64,000 nucleotides of DNA from Actinomyces oris (GTDB lineage: Bacteria > Actinomycetota > Actinomycetes > Actinomycetales > Actinomycetaceae), in the NCBI RefSeq assembly GCF_001553935.1, contig NZ_CP014232.1:744001-808000 (forward strand), written 5' to 3'. Shown piece after piece: positions 37,479 through 46,343 of this stretch (its first letter is position 1; each line of letters begins with the position of its first letter). The position numbers and the translations under genes were made by a program. Under the pieces are notes generated by a model, which searched no databases, was not told the origin of the DNA, and was given only the letters and a program-made list of their open reading frames with translations.

Positions 37479-37615
37479 ACTTATGAGATGACGCGAGTGA
37501 TAGAAGTGTCAGGAAACTGGGAAGGGCCACACAGCGGGACTGCTGACGTCCTCGAGCCCGCAGCCCCGGGGAGGGCCGCCCGCCTGCGCCCCACCACCGC
37601 CTCCCCCGGGGAACA

Positions 37616-38113
37616 TCAGCGTCCCAGGGCGCCTACGAGCGCGTCGATAATCGGCAGGTCCGCCTCCAGCCACGGCAGCCGGCGCAGCTGATCCGTTGGG
37701 TCGAGGCGCACCCACTCCAGGCGTTGGTGGTCGCCTCCGACCCTGCCCCGGTCCCCGGGGCGGGCGGGCTCGGCGAGCCAGACTCGCATCCTGAAGCCAT
37801 GCATGGCCGGCCAGGCCGGGGCGTCGTCACCGGGAGCGCTGTCCGGCGGCGGCGGAACCGCCAGCTGCCGGGGAACGACGAGCTCGGGCCCCAGGTGGGC
37901 GCTCAGGCCGATCTCCTCGTCCAGCTCGCGGGCCAGGGCCTGCTCGGGCCGCTCTGCGGGCTCGACCTTGCCACCGGGGAGCTCGAACTGACCGGCGTGC
38001 TCAGGCGGGTAGGAGCGGGCCGCGCACAGCAGGGTGGTCGGATGCGCCAGGTCGTCCAGGACCGCGGCCGCCACGACGAGTCGGGAGGCCCGCCCCGTAT
38101 CGGAGTCGCTCAC
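37616..38113 (-). CDS. Nudix hydrolase (MutT/8-oxo-dGTPase-like)
   Basis: 165 residues. A complete Nudix box spans Gly48-Leu70 (GKVEPAE...RELDEEIGL). The ELPGGKVE entry and the compact size are typical of MutT, which removes 8-oxo-dGTP. GTG start at 38113 overlaps the stop of the TPR gene by four bases, so it is the last gene of the MoxR/vWA cluster. Confidence 0.9.
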   Translation of the reverse strand: MSDSDTGRASRLVVAAAVLDDLAHPTTLLCAARSYPPEHAGQFELPGGKVEPAERPEQALARELDEEIGLSAHLGPELVVPRQLAVPPPPDSAPGDDAPAWPAMHGFRMRVWLAEPARPGDRGRVGGDHQRLEWVRLDPTDQLRRLPWLEADLPIIDALVGALGR

Positions 38114-39144
38114 CAGGGCTTTCCCCCTCCTTCGCCGCCACCGGACTCCTCGGAGGTTCCCGGGCTGCCGTTGTTGCGGTCCCGCAGTCGCTTGGCCCGG
38201 TCATCGACCGGGGTCGGGGTCGGCTTGGCGCTCGGAGTGCTGGAGGAGGTCTCACCCGGCGAGCTCGACGACGACGACGAGGGGCCCGAGCTCGGGTCGC
38301 TGCTCGGCTGCGAGGAGGGGCTCGAGCTCGGGTCGCTGCTGGGCTGCGAGGAGGCACTCGAGCTCGGATCGCTGCTCGGCTGCGAGGAGGCACTCGAGCT
38401 CGGATCGCTGCTGGGCGTGGCCGAGGGGTTCGGGCTCGGGGAGGGATTCTGCTCGGGCGGGGGCGGCACCTCGCAGGTATCGGCCGCCTTCTTGGCCGCC
38501 TCGATGTGCTCAGTGACCGCCGTGGAGCTCCCGCTCTCCTGGGCCTGGGCCGCCAGGGTGAGGTGGGCGACGTACAGGTTGGTGCGCACCATGCACTCCG
38601 GGGAGCCGGCCTCCTTCACCTTGGTCTCCGGGTCGACCTTGGCCTTGGGCGCCTCGCTGAGAGCCTGGTTGAGGGTCGTCACCGCGGAGGTCGGGTCCTT
38701 CGCGGCGAGCTGACCGGTGCCCAGGTTGAAGTGGACGCGCCACTGCTCCAGCCAGGGATTGATCGCGGCGACTATGCGGTAGCGCGACAGGGCCGTGTCG
38801 TAGTGGCCCGCTGCCGCGGCCCGGTTTCCGGCCAGGGAGATGAGGAAGATCGAGCCGAGCCACAGGGAGATGATGGTGACCAGGGCCGCGGGCACCCCGC
38901 CGATCGCCAGGAGCCGACGACGCCGCTTGAGGCGGGCCTCGCGCCGCCTGGGGTCCTCGGGGGCCGGAGAGGAGGCGTCGTCCTTCGGGTCCGCGTTCTG
39001 CAGGTAGTCGACCTCCTGCTCCGAGGGGGCACCGGCTGCCCCTGGCGCGCCCGGGGCATTCTGTGCACGGTCGGCAGCGCCGGGCTGCGTCCCGCTGCTC
39101 CCCTGTCCGGGGAACTCGCCGGGGGTGTGTCCTATCGTCATCAT
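38110..39144 (-). CDS. membrane protein with TPR-like helices and Ser/Pro tail (BatC position)
   Basis: 344 residues. Pro/Gly-rich N-terminus, one membrane segment at ~100-120, then helical pairs ALSRYRIVAAINP and LGTGQLAAKDPTSAVTTLNQAL that look like tetratricopeptide repeats. The C-terminal ~120 residues are low-complexity, built on a 12-residue PSSDPSSS-type unit encoded by a 36 bp repeat (38288-38416). ATGA overlap with the upstream vWA gene. In moxR-bat clusters this is the BatC-like TPR partner. External, likely disordered tail. Confidence 0.75.
   Translation of the reverse strand: MMTIGHTPGEFPGQGSSGTQPGAADRAQNAPGAPGAAGAPSEQEVDYLQNADPKDDASSPAPEDPRRREARLKRRRRLLAIGGVPAALVTIISLWLGSIFLISLAGNRAAAAGHYDTALSRYRIVAAINPWLEQWRVHFNLGTGQLAAKDPTSAVTTLNQALSEAPKAKVDPETKVKEAGSPECMVRTNLYVAHLTLAAQAQESGSSTAVTEHIEAAKKAADTCEVPPPPEQNPSPSPNPSATPSSDPSSSASSQPSSDPSSSASSQPSSDPSSSPSSQPSSDPSSGPSSSSSSSPGETSSSTPSAKPTPTPVDDRAKRLRDRNNGSPGTSEESGGGEGGGKPW
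38288..38416 (-). repeat. 36 bp tandem repeat coding Ser/Asp/Pro tail
   Basis: Three full 36 bp units plus a partial one (GAGCTCGGRTCGCTGCTSGG...). Copy number is likely to vary between strains. Confidence 0.75.
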
Positions 39145-40244
39145 CGTCCCCTTCCCATGAGAAGACGCAGGCGACGGTCGGCTCGCATGAGGTCGAGGAT
39201 CTCCCACAGCAGCAGACCGAAGGCGATGAGTCCCAGTGGCCAGGTCAGGTACACCCGGGCGTTGGTCTTGGCCCGCCCGTCGGAGGTGACGGCCTCGATG
39301 TCGAGGTTGGTGAACTTGCTCGTCGGGTCATCCCCCGAGCCGCCGGTGCGGTGGAAGTAGGGCAGCCCCAGGTCCTTGGCCACCTTCTGGAGCTCGTCGG
39401 CGTCGATCTTCGACACCCCGGGCTGCCCGCCCTGGCCGTCGGTGATGTAGTCGGACTGGGTGTGCTCGCCGGTGGACGGCGAGCCGTCGTAGCTGCGCAT
39501 CTTGCCGCCCTCGGTCGAGCCGTAGCCCAGCACCGCGCCGCCGTCGATGAGCCCGGCCAGGGACTGCCAGGAGATGCCGGCGTTGTCGGCCGCCTGAGCG
39601 CCGCGGCCGTTGTCGGTGGCCTCCCCGTCGGAGAAGATGTAGACGAGGCGGATGTCCTTGGGGTCGGACTGGCGGGCCTGCGCCAGCGTCAGCCCCAGCA
39701 TCGGAAGCGCCACCTCCAGCGAGGAGCCGGTGGCGTGGCCTGAGACCTCCTGCTTGAAGGAGCCGATCCAGGCGTCGACGGCGTTGGTGTCGTGAGTCAG
39801 CGGCAACTCCCGGGCCGCGGTGTTGTCCAGGGCGATGATGGAGAAGCGCGAGTCCGGGAAGGCCTCGCGGATGGCCCGCATATCCGCGCGCACGCCGTCG
39901 AGCCTGGTGGAGGCCGACTGGTCGACGCCGTCGGGCCCCTTGCCCTGGTAGTCCTCCGCGGCCATGGAGCCGGTGCGGTCCACCACCATGTAGATCTCCA
40001 CGTTGGAGACGCTGATCGCCTCGCTGCCGCGGATCGCCGGCCCCGCCAGCGCCAGCACGATGACGACGACGATGGCCAGGCGCCTCCACCAGGCCCGGCG
40101 CGCGGCCGGCTCGGCATCGTCACGGACCAGCCGGCGTCGGGCCACGACGAGCAGCCCCGTCAGGGCGGCCGCCAGGAGCAGGACGAGGAGCCACCAGGTG
40201 ACCGGGATGAACGCGAAGTCCCCGATGATTGGAACCGGCTTCAT
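39141..40244 (-). CDS. vWA-domain membrane protein (BatB-like)
   Basis: 367 residues. Two N-terminal membrane segments (8-32, 55-68), an external von Willebrand A domain with a MIDAS-like DRTGSM (Asp89, Thr91, Ser93) and LVYIFSDGEATDNG, and a C-terminal membrane segment at ~335-355. The canonical DxSxS has Thr for the first Ser, which some Bat proteins share. Overlaps the preceding vWA gene by four bases. Confidence 0.85.
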   Translation of the reverse strand: MKPVPIIGDFAFIPVTWWLLVLLLAAALTGLLVVARRRLVRDDAEPAARRAWWRRLAIVVVIVLALAGPAIRGSEAISVSNVEIYMVVDRTGSMAAEDYQGKGPDGVDQSASTRLDGVRADMRAIREAFPDSRFSIIALDNTAARELPLTHDTNAVDAWIGSFKQEVSGHATGSSLEVALPMLGLTLAQARQSDPKDIRLVYIFSDGEATDNGRGAQAADNAGISWQSLAGLIDGGAVLGYGSTEGGKMRSYDGSPSTGEHTQSDYITDGQGGQPGVSKIDADELQKVAKDLGLPYFHRTGGSGDDPTSKFTNLDIEAVTSDGRAKTNARVYLTWPLGLIAFGLLLWEILDLMRADRRLRLLMGRGR

Positions 40245-41353
40245 GCTCGCCTCCAGGTAGTCAGTCCCAGGTAGCCCAGAAGCACCAGTGAGAGCGTGAT
40301 GACGAGCCGCTGGGGGACGTCGGTGCGACGGGTCTGCTTGCGGCCCCCGAGCGCGGAGACCTCGGTCTTCTCCAGCTCCTTGACGATCTGCCCGCCGGTG
40401 CCGGAGTCCTCCACATCGTAGAAGCGCCCCTTGCCCTGTTCCTCGGTGACGGTCTTGAGCTCCTCACGGGACTCCTCGGGAGTCTTGTCGAGCAGGTTCT
40501 GGTAGGGCTGGTCCTCGTCGGCGCCGTAGATGGAGAACAGACGGATCTTGCGCTCGGCCAGGAGCTTGGCCGCATCGGGCAGGGGGTAGATCTGCTCGTT
40601 GTCAGGGTCGATGACCTGGTTGTCGGTGGCCAGGATGATGGAACGGGAGCGCTCCAGGCCCTGGTTGTCGAAGGCCTGGGCGCAGGAGGCGAGCCCGTCA
40701 CCGGCCAGGGAGGAGCCGTTGATGCTGGTGTTCACCGTGCCACCGAAGGCCTCCTGGTAGGCGAGCTGCTGCTTGTAGGTGACGTTCTCAGGGTCGATGT
40801 CCAGCACGTCGCCCAGCTCGGTGAGCTGGTCACGCAGCAGCTCATAGTCGTCCGTGAGCGGCACGATGGTCTGCGCGGCCGAGTTCCAGGCCACGATCCC
40901 CACCCTCTCGCCGTCGAAGTCCTCCAGGATCTCGGAGAAGGTCGTCAGGACCGAGGAGTCGATCCTGACCATCGACGTCGATACGTCCAGGCACAGGACG
41001 ATGTCACGGTTGGCCAGGGCGTCGGAGCGCTCGATGACGCGCACGGGCCGACCGGCGATGGCGGCGGCGCTCACCAGACCCGAGACCAGCATGACCGCCA
41101 GGAGCGCGTGCAGCCAGCGCTGGGCTCGGATGCGCTTGCGCACCGCCGGCAGCTGGAACAGGCTCGCAGAGTTGGCCAGACGTCGGGGCAGCTCGACGGC
41201 CTGATCCTCGCCCGTCCGGCTCCAGGGCATCCTGGAGCGCTTGGGCGCCTTGGAGGAGGAGCCCAGGCCGGAGCGGCGGTCGATGATGAAGACCGCGATG
41301 ATCGCCGCGGCGGCGATGACAAGGAGAACGATGAACAACCAGAGCATCACCAT
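40241..41353 (-). CDS. vWA-domain membrane protein (BatA-like)
   Basis: 370 residues. Membrane segments near 4-24 and 80-100, then a vWA domain with the full MIDAS motif DVSTSM (Asp123, Ser125, Ser127), and a C-terminal helix ~350-366. The next gene's overlap and the MoxR gene upstream match the bacterial moxR-duf58-batA-batB layout, in which MoxR ATPase is proposed to act with vWA proteins as a metal-dependent assembly or chaperone system. Confidence 0.87.
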   Translation of the reverse strand: MVMLWLFIVLLVIAAAAIIAVFIIDRRSGLGSSSKAPKRSRMPWSRTGEDQAVELPRRLANSASLFQLPAVRKRIRAQRWLHALLAVMLVSGLVSAAAIAGRPVRVIERSDALANRDIVLCLDVSTSMVRIDSSVLTTFSEILEDFDGERVGIVAWNSAAQTIVPLTDDYELLRDQLTELGDVLDIDPENVTYKQQLAYQEAFGGTVNTSINGSSLAGDGLASCAQAFDNQGLERSRSIILATDNQVIDPDNEQIYPLPDAAKLLAERKIRLFSIYGADEDQPYQNLLDKTPEESREELKTVTEEQGKGRFYDVEDSGTGGQIVKELEKTEVSALGGRKQTRRTDVPQRLVITLSLVLLGYLGLTTWRRA

Positions 41354-41877
41354 CGGGTGACCACCTCCCTGGCATGAGTGAGGGCCTCCTGCGCGGCGGC
41401 CTGCGGCTCACGGTCGAAGGAGGGCTGCTCCCACACGGCGAGCAGCTCTCCGACGTGGCCCAGTGGGTTGATGTCCAAGGGACGGCCCGCCGCGCGCACG
41501 CTGCGCCGGCGCTCCTCCACCGAGCTCGGCCCTGCGGTCGCGGCCATGTCGAGGATCTCCGAGACCGTGGCGGTGGTGATCTCCTCCCCGCTGCGGGCCT
41601 CGGCGAAGCCGCGCAGCAGCGCGGCCAGCTCCAGGTGCAGCTCGCGCAGGTCCAGATCGCCGGCGTCCCAGCGCTGGGAGATCTCAGCGAGACGCTCACC
41701 CCACTGGCGGCGTTCACGGGGCGCCATGGGGATGTCTCCGACCTCCTGGGAGATGTCGCGGCGGGTCACCAGGAAGGTCCGCAGCAGCCAGGCGGTCACC
41801 AGCAACAGGCCGACGATCATGACGATGACCATCCATATCGGCATGAGAACCGGGGGCATGATCTGCATTGGGGTCAC
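41347..41877 (-). CDS. small membrane protein in the DUF4381 position
   Basis: 176 residues. One membrane segment at 10-33 followed by a cytoplasmic helical domain (ERRQWGERLAEISQRWDAG, LHLELAALLRGFAEARSG). Its place between DUF58 and BatA genes is that of DUF4381 proteins in other moxR clusters; sequence similarity is only suggestive. GTG start at 41877 overlaps the DUF58 stop (GTGA). Confidence 0.65.
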   Translation of the reverse strand: MTPMQIMPPVLMPIWMVIVMIVGLLLVTAWLLRTFLVTRRDISQEVGDIPMAPRERRQWGERLAEISQRWDAGDLDLRELHLELAALLRGFAEARSGEEITTATVSEILDMAATAGPSSVEERRRSVRAAGRPLDINPLGHVGELLAVWEQPSFDREPQAAAQEALTHAREVVTRW

Positions 41878-42875
41878 CGCCTCCCTCTGGCCACGGCGGC
41901 GCGCTCACGCTGGAGGAGCTCGGCGATGGAGTCGATGAGCGTCTCCTCGGAGGAGACGACGCCGTACTCCAGGTGCCGGGCGTCGAGCACCTGCTCGACG
42001 CTGGTGCGCCACTGCTCGCGCACCACGGCCGCCTGAGCGGCCAGGTAGGAGTCCGCGCGCAGGAAGGCGGGGATCTCGAAGGGCAGGTCAATGTCCCGCC
42101 CGCGGCCGCCGTCCGGGCGCAGTGGGTCATCGTCCTCGATCTGGACGACGATCATCTCGTGCTGGATCGACAGGCGCCGCAGCCAGGTCGCGGCATCGGG
42201 GCCGGGGTGGGCGGTGTCGGTGATGAGGATGACCAGGCTGCGTCGGCGGTGCCAGGTGCTCACCCGCTCCATGAGGCGCGGCAGGCTGGAGGGAGGAGCC
42301 CCGGGGGCCAGCTCGTAGACGCCGGGCGCCCCCTCGACGGGAGCATCGAGGTCCTCGAAGGTGCGGGCCAGCAGCGCCAGCAGGGTCTCCACGTGCTTGG
42401 CCCCGGAACGGGCCGGGCGCGAAGTCATCCGGCCTGCGTCACCGGCCACGAGCGCCACCGAGTCCCCCCGCATCCGGGCCAGGTAGGCGAAGACCTCCGC
42501 CACTCCCAGGGCCAGGTCGCGCTTGTCCTCACCCGAGGGGGTCATCGCCGCCATGGTCCGGCCGGTGTCCACGGCCAGCACCATGGGCATCATGGACTCG
42601 CGCTGGTAGCGCTTGATGACCGGCTGCCCCAGACGGGCCGAGGACTTCCAGTCGATGTCGGAGATGTCGTCGCCGGGCCGGTAGAAGGACATGTCGTCGA
42701 AGTCCTGCCCGCGCCCGACGAACACCGACTTGTGGCGCCCGTCGAGCAGCCCCGTGGCGCGGCGCAGGGTCGGCAGGCTCAGAGCCGCGCGCAGACGCTC
42801 GATCCGCGAACCGCGCCGGCCCTCGCCGGAATCGGACTCGGGCGCCCCGGGAGCGCCATGTACCTCCGTGCTCAT
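41874..42875 (-). CDS. DUF58 family protein
   Basis: About 333 residues. The DUF58 signature is clear: GRHKSVFVGRGQDFDDMSFY and PGDDISDIDWKSSARLG near residues 40-85, followed by a degenerate vWA-like fold (VLAVDTGRTM, LVILITDTAH). DUF58 proteins partner MoxR ATPases. The start is ATG 42875 or an in-frame GTG at 42893; the former has GGGGA about 11 bases upstream. Confidence 0.9.
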   Translation of the reverse strand: MSTEVHGAPGAPESDSGEGRRGSRIERLRAALSLPTLRRATGLLDGRHKSVFVGRGQDFDDMSFYRPGDDISDIDWKSSARLGQPVIKRYQRESMMPMVLAVDTGRTMAAMTPSGEDKRDLALGVAEVFAYLARMRGDSVALVAGDAGRMTSRPARSGAKHVETLLALLARTFEDLDAPVEGAPGVYELAPGAPPSSLPRLMERVSTWHRRRSLVILITDTAHPGPDAATWLRRLSIQHEMIVVQIEDDDPLRPDGGRGRDIDLPFEIPAFLRADSYLAAQAAVVREQWRTSVEQVLDARHLEYGVVSSEETLIDSIAELLQRERAAVARGRR

Positions 42876-42898
42876 CGCTGTGCTGGTCCCCACCGGGC

Positions 42899-44233
42899 TC
42901 AGGGCGTGGGGACGGCCGCGAAGATGGCGTCGATGATCGCCTCGGGCGCGACTCCGTCGGCCAGGGCGTCATAGGTGAGCACCAGCCGGTGGCGCAGCAC
43001 TCCGTGGCGCAGCAGGCGGACGTCGTCGGGGATGACGTAGGTGCGCCCCTCCTGGAGGGCGACGGCCTGGGCCACCTTCATGAGCGCGATGCCGCCACGA
43101 GGGGAGGCCCCCACCCGCACCTGACGGTCCAGGCCGGGCACGGGCCGCGGGCCCCCGCCGCGGGAGGTGTTGATGAGGGCGACGATGTACTGCTTGATGA
43201 CGGGATCGACGTAGACCCGCTCGGCGGCCCGCTGCAGCCACTCGACGTCGCCAGTGGAGATGGGGCGTCCGGTCACGGGCTGGTCGAAGGTCCCGTTGGA
43301 GATGCGGTCCAGGACGTCGGCCTCCTCCGAGGGCCGCGGGTAGGTGAGCACCTCCTTCATGAGGAACCGGTCCATCTGCGCCTCGGGCAGGACGTAGGTG
43401 CCCTCCTCCTCGATGGGGTTCTGGGTGGCCAGGACCATGAAGGGGTGGGGCAGCGGGTAGACGACGCCGCCGATGGAGGTCTGACGCTCCTGCATGGCCT
43501 CGAGCATGGCCGACTGGGTCTTGGCGCTGGAGCGGTTGATCTCATCGAGCAGGACGATGTTGGCGTGGACCGGCCCCAGCTGGGTGGTCATCTCGCCGGT
43601 GGAGGAGTTGAGGATCTGGGTGCCCACGATGTCGTTGGGCATGAGGTCGGGCGTGCACTGGATGCGCCGGAAGGAGCCGGAGACGGCCGAGGCCAGCGTC
43701 TGGGCGGCGGTGGTCTTGGCCAGGCCCGGCACCGACTCCAGCAGGATGTGACCACTGGACATGAGAGCGGTCACCAGGGCCGTGCGCAGCTGCTCCTGAC
43801 CGACGACGCGCTGGGAGAAGATGTTGGCCACGGATGTCAGCAGCTCAGCAGCGCGCTCCACGTCGGCGTCCCCGGCGCCTCGACGGCTGGAGGCTGCCTT
43901 GGCCTCGCGGCGCAGTGCCTCACGGGAGGGCAGGGGGCCGGTGTCGACCTTCTCCTCGGCCGGCGCCGCCGGGCCGGAGGGGTAGCCGGGAACCGTCATC
44001 CTGGATGACGCGGTCGGCGCGGAGGGGGCCCCGGCGGCCTGCGGGTCGACCTGAGGAGGGACCGACGGCGGCTGCTGCGCCGAGGCCGCAGTCCCCTGCC
44101 CCGCGGAGGAGCCGGTGGGCTGACCGGCCTGTTGGGCCACCGGCTGGCCGCTCGGCTGACCGTATTGCTGGCCACTGCCCCAGCCACCCGGCTGACTGCC
44201 GGGTTGGGCGCGGTGCTCGGGCTGCATGCTCAT
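42899..44233 (-). CDS. MoxR-family AAA+ ATPase
   Basis: 444 residues. Residues 1-110 are a Gln/Pro/Gly-rich low-complexity extension that ordinary MoxR (~320 aa) lacks. The AAA+ core then has Walker A ESVPGLAKTT (166-175), Walker B IVLLDEINR (226-234), QNPIEEEGTY sensor 1 and RVGASPRGGIAL arginine/sensor 2. Ring-forming chaperone-like ATPase proposed to activate or insert cofactors into vWA/DUF58 partners, which follow it directly. GAGGAGAACC precedes the ATG. Confidence 0.92.
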   Translation of the reverse strand: MSMQPEHRAQPGSQPGGWGSGQQYGQPSGQPVAQQAGQPTGSSAGQGTAASAQQPPSVPPQVDPQAAGAPSAPTASSRMTVPGYPSGPAAPAEEKVDTGPLPSREALRREAKAASSRRGAGDADVERAAELLTSVANIFSQRVVGQEQLRTALVTALMSSGHILLESVPGLAKTTAAQTLASAVSGSFRRIQCTPDLMPNDIVGTQILNSSTGEMTTQLGPVHANIVLLDEINRSSAKTQSAMLEAMQERQTSIGGVVYPLPHPFMVLATQNPIEEEGTYVLPEAQMDRFLMKEVLTYPRPSEEADVLDRISNGTFDQPVTGRPISTGDVEWLQRAAERVYVDPVIKQYIVALINTSRGGGPRPVPGLDRQVRVGASPRGGIALMKVAQAVALQEGRTYVIPDDVRLLRHGVLRHRLVLTYDALADGVAPEAIIDAIFAAVPTP

Positions 44234-44446
44234 GGTTCTCCTCGCTCAGTTCTGGCTTGATTCCTCGCGCCACGTGCTCGCGCCTGGATAGGCAACGCAT
44301 CGGCAGGCTATACGAGCCGGAGCCGCCTGGGGCACGAGCGACAGGGAAGTCCTCCCCACAGCCCCGGAGGGCCTCCACTTTTCACCGGATTGGCGCCGCT
44401 TTGAAGGAAATGTGAGACGGGTCGTCATGAGGCGGCCGCCCCGGGG

Positions 44447-45406
44447 TCAGAGCTGGCCGAGGTTCACCCGGCTCCCGGCCAGGCTCAGCCGGAGCCCATC
44501 ACTGGTGACAATGACGCTGGTCGGGCGCAGCCCCGGCGGCAGGGACTTCGCCGGGACCGTGATCTGCGGAGAGTCCAGCCCGATATAGCTGAGCATGCTG
44601 TCCTGGCCCGTGGCGACGTCGACGCCCAGATCGTTCCCACCCATCCGGGTGGAGGTGATGGTCAGGATCAGGCTGCCGTCGGAGCCCAGCGACGGGGTGA
44701 TCTCCGCCTCACCGCTCAGACCGAGCAGGGACACCGAGGCCTGGATGGATCCCGGATCCTGCGCGCTGGTCCCAGTGCGCTTGGCCTGGAGGGTGACGCC
44801 CTTGAGCTTGGGGTGCGATACCGCGGCGAGCTCGCCCACCTGCTGCCAGCTGATAGTGCCCGACGCCGCCACCGTGTCGGTCTGATAGGGCTTGTGCAGG
44901 CTGATGTGGCTGAGGTCGACGTCGACGTCGCTGAGCGTGACCGAGGCGTTTCCCTGGCTCTTGGAGGTGATCGTCAGGCTCGAGGAGTCCACGCTCAGGC
45001 TGTCCAGTGAGCCGCCGATAACCTGACGCAGGAGGATTCCCTTGGTGGCGATGCGGGCGTCCGGGTTGAGCCCCGGCAGGGCGGAGCGGACGGCGGCGTC
45101 GACCTGCCCGCGCACGAGGTACTCCGCCCCGACGGCCCCGGCGCTCAGGATGACGACGAGCACCACCAGGACCGCCAGCCACCGTCGCGCGTGACGCCGT
45201 CTGGCGGGACGGGGACGGTTGCCGTCTGAGAGCTTCCCCTGCGAGGAGTCCTCGACGAGCCGGTCCTCGAGAAAGTCGCCCTCCTCGGGATCGTTCGCCA
45301 GGACCTCGTCGAGGAGCGCCCGGTTGGGGAACTCCTTGCCCGCGACATCCGCCTTCGCTGGAGGCGAGTCCGCGTCGCCCCGGTGACTCCTCACTGCTCG
45401 CGTCAC
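44447..45406 (-). CDS. DUF2993 (LmeA-like) membrane protein
   Basis: 319 residues. A ~70-residue cytoplasmic N-terminus, one membrane segment at ~76-96, then an external ~220-residue DUF2993 beta domain (DSLSVDSSSLTITSKSQGNASVTLSDVDVDLS...). DUF2993 proteins in mycobacteria (LmeA) bind phospholipid and act in lipomannan maturation, so lipid binding is plausible. Starts one base after the FHA-like gene stop. Confidence 0.82.
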   Translation of the reverse strand: MTRAVRSHRGDADSPPAKADVAGKEFPNRALLDEVLANDPEEGDFLEDRLVEDSSQGKLSDGNRPRPARRRHARRWLAVLVVLVVILSAGAVGAEYLVRGQVDAAVRSALPGLNPDARIATKGILLRQVIGGSLDSLSVDSSSLTITSKSQGNASVTLSDVDVDLSHISLHKPYQTDTVAASGTISWQQVGELAAVSHPKLKGVTLQAKRTGTSAQDPGSIQASVSLLGLSGEAEITPSLGSDGSLILTITSTRMGGNDLGVDVATGQDSMLSYIGLDSPQITVPAKSLPPGLRPTSVIVTSDGLRLSLAGSRVNLGQL

Positions 45407-45407
45407 G

Positions 45408-46241
45408 TCATCGCCCCGACGCCGACGGCGAGCTCTGGGCCACCGGGGCGGTGCTCACCGAGCGCTCAGCCGTCTGGTCTGCGGGGGCCTGGTTGGCGGC
45501 CAGCTCCTCGTCAAGCATGTAGAGGTCCTCGGCGGTGACCATGAGGGTGGACACGGCGTGCTCCACCAGGGCAGTACGCCGGTTGGAGGCGGCTCCGGCC
45601 ACGCGGCCGCCGCGCAGCCCGCGCACCCCCACCCGGTCGAGCTTCTCGCAGACGTTGTCGAGCTTGCGGTTGAACTTGGTCAGCGGCCAGCCCAGGCGCG
45701 CCGCGGCCGCCGCGGAGGAGGGGATCTCGGCGGCCCCGGTCCCGGCCCGTTTGAGCACCGGCTCGGACAGCGCCAGGACGAGCAGCAGCTGGGAGCGGGT
45801 CATCGGAGTCACCCCGATGGTGGTCTGGCCGGAGGACTGACGCACGCCGTCGATCCCGGAGAAACGGTCCTCCCCGGAGGTGATGAGGTTGATCTCGTAG
45901 GTGGTCGGACCGGCGGAGAAGGTGAGGATGACCCGGGGGAAGACCAGCGGCATGCGGGCGCCGGGGGCCAGCCGGGACTGGACCAGCCCCTCGCCGTCGG
46001 TCAGGGTGGCCGACAACCGCGACCCCTCGTTGGCGATCCACCAGAGGTTCTCGGAGTGGGCGAAGACCAGGAAGCGGCGGTGGAGGTAGGGGTTGTCGTC
46101 AATATCGAGGTCTCCGCCTCGACCGATGACGAAGGTGTCGGCCGGGGCGACCCGGTAAATCTCTCCGGAGAAGTCCAGGACGAGCTCGTCGGGCTGCTCA
46201 GGACTGACCTCCGGCATCTCCGTCCATGTCAGGTCGCTCAT
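45408..46241 (-). CDS. FHA-like phosphopeptide-binding protein with helical C-terminus
   Basis: 277 residues. Residues 20-110 resemble a divergent FHA domain (ADTFVIGRGGDLDIDDNPYLHRRFLV, then RLSATLTDG). The C-terminal half has a helix-turn-helix-like region (MTRSQLLLVLALSEPVL, AAAARLGWPLTKFNRKLDNV). ATG 46241 has GGAAGGAGAATTC upstream and excludes a longer frame. Likely part of Ser/Thr phosphosignalling with the PP2C and second FHA gene upstream. Confidence 0.7.
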   Translation of the reverse strand: MSDLTWTEMPEVSPEQPDELVLDFSGEIYRVAPADTFVIGRGGDLDIDDNPYLHRRFLVFAHSENLWWIANEGSRLSATLTDGEGLVQSRLAPGARMPLVFPRVILTFSAGPTTYEINLITSGEDRFSGIDGVRQSSGQTTIGVTPMTRSQLLLVLALSEPVLKRAGTGAAEIPSSAAAAARLGWPLTKFNRKLDNVCEKLDRVGVRGLRGGRVAGAASNRRTALVEHAVSTLMVTAEDLYMLDEELAANQAPADQTAERSVSTAPVAQSSPSASGR

Positions 46242-46343
46242 GAATTCTCCTTCCACAGTCCCGGTGCATGATCGGCACCCGGGTCCAGTCTCGCCGAGAA
46301 CCCGGATCCGCACCTGCGAAGCACGACCACTCGGACAGTGACC

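Noticed and set aside
38288..38416. Possible CRISPR array
   Set aside because: The 36 bp units are adjacent with no spacers and encode an in-frame Ser/Pro tail.
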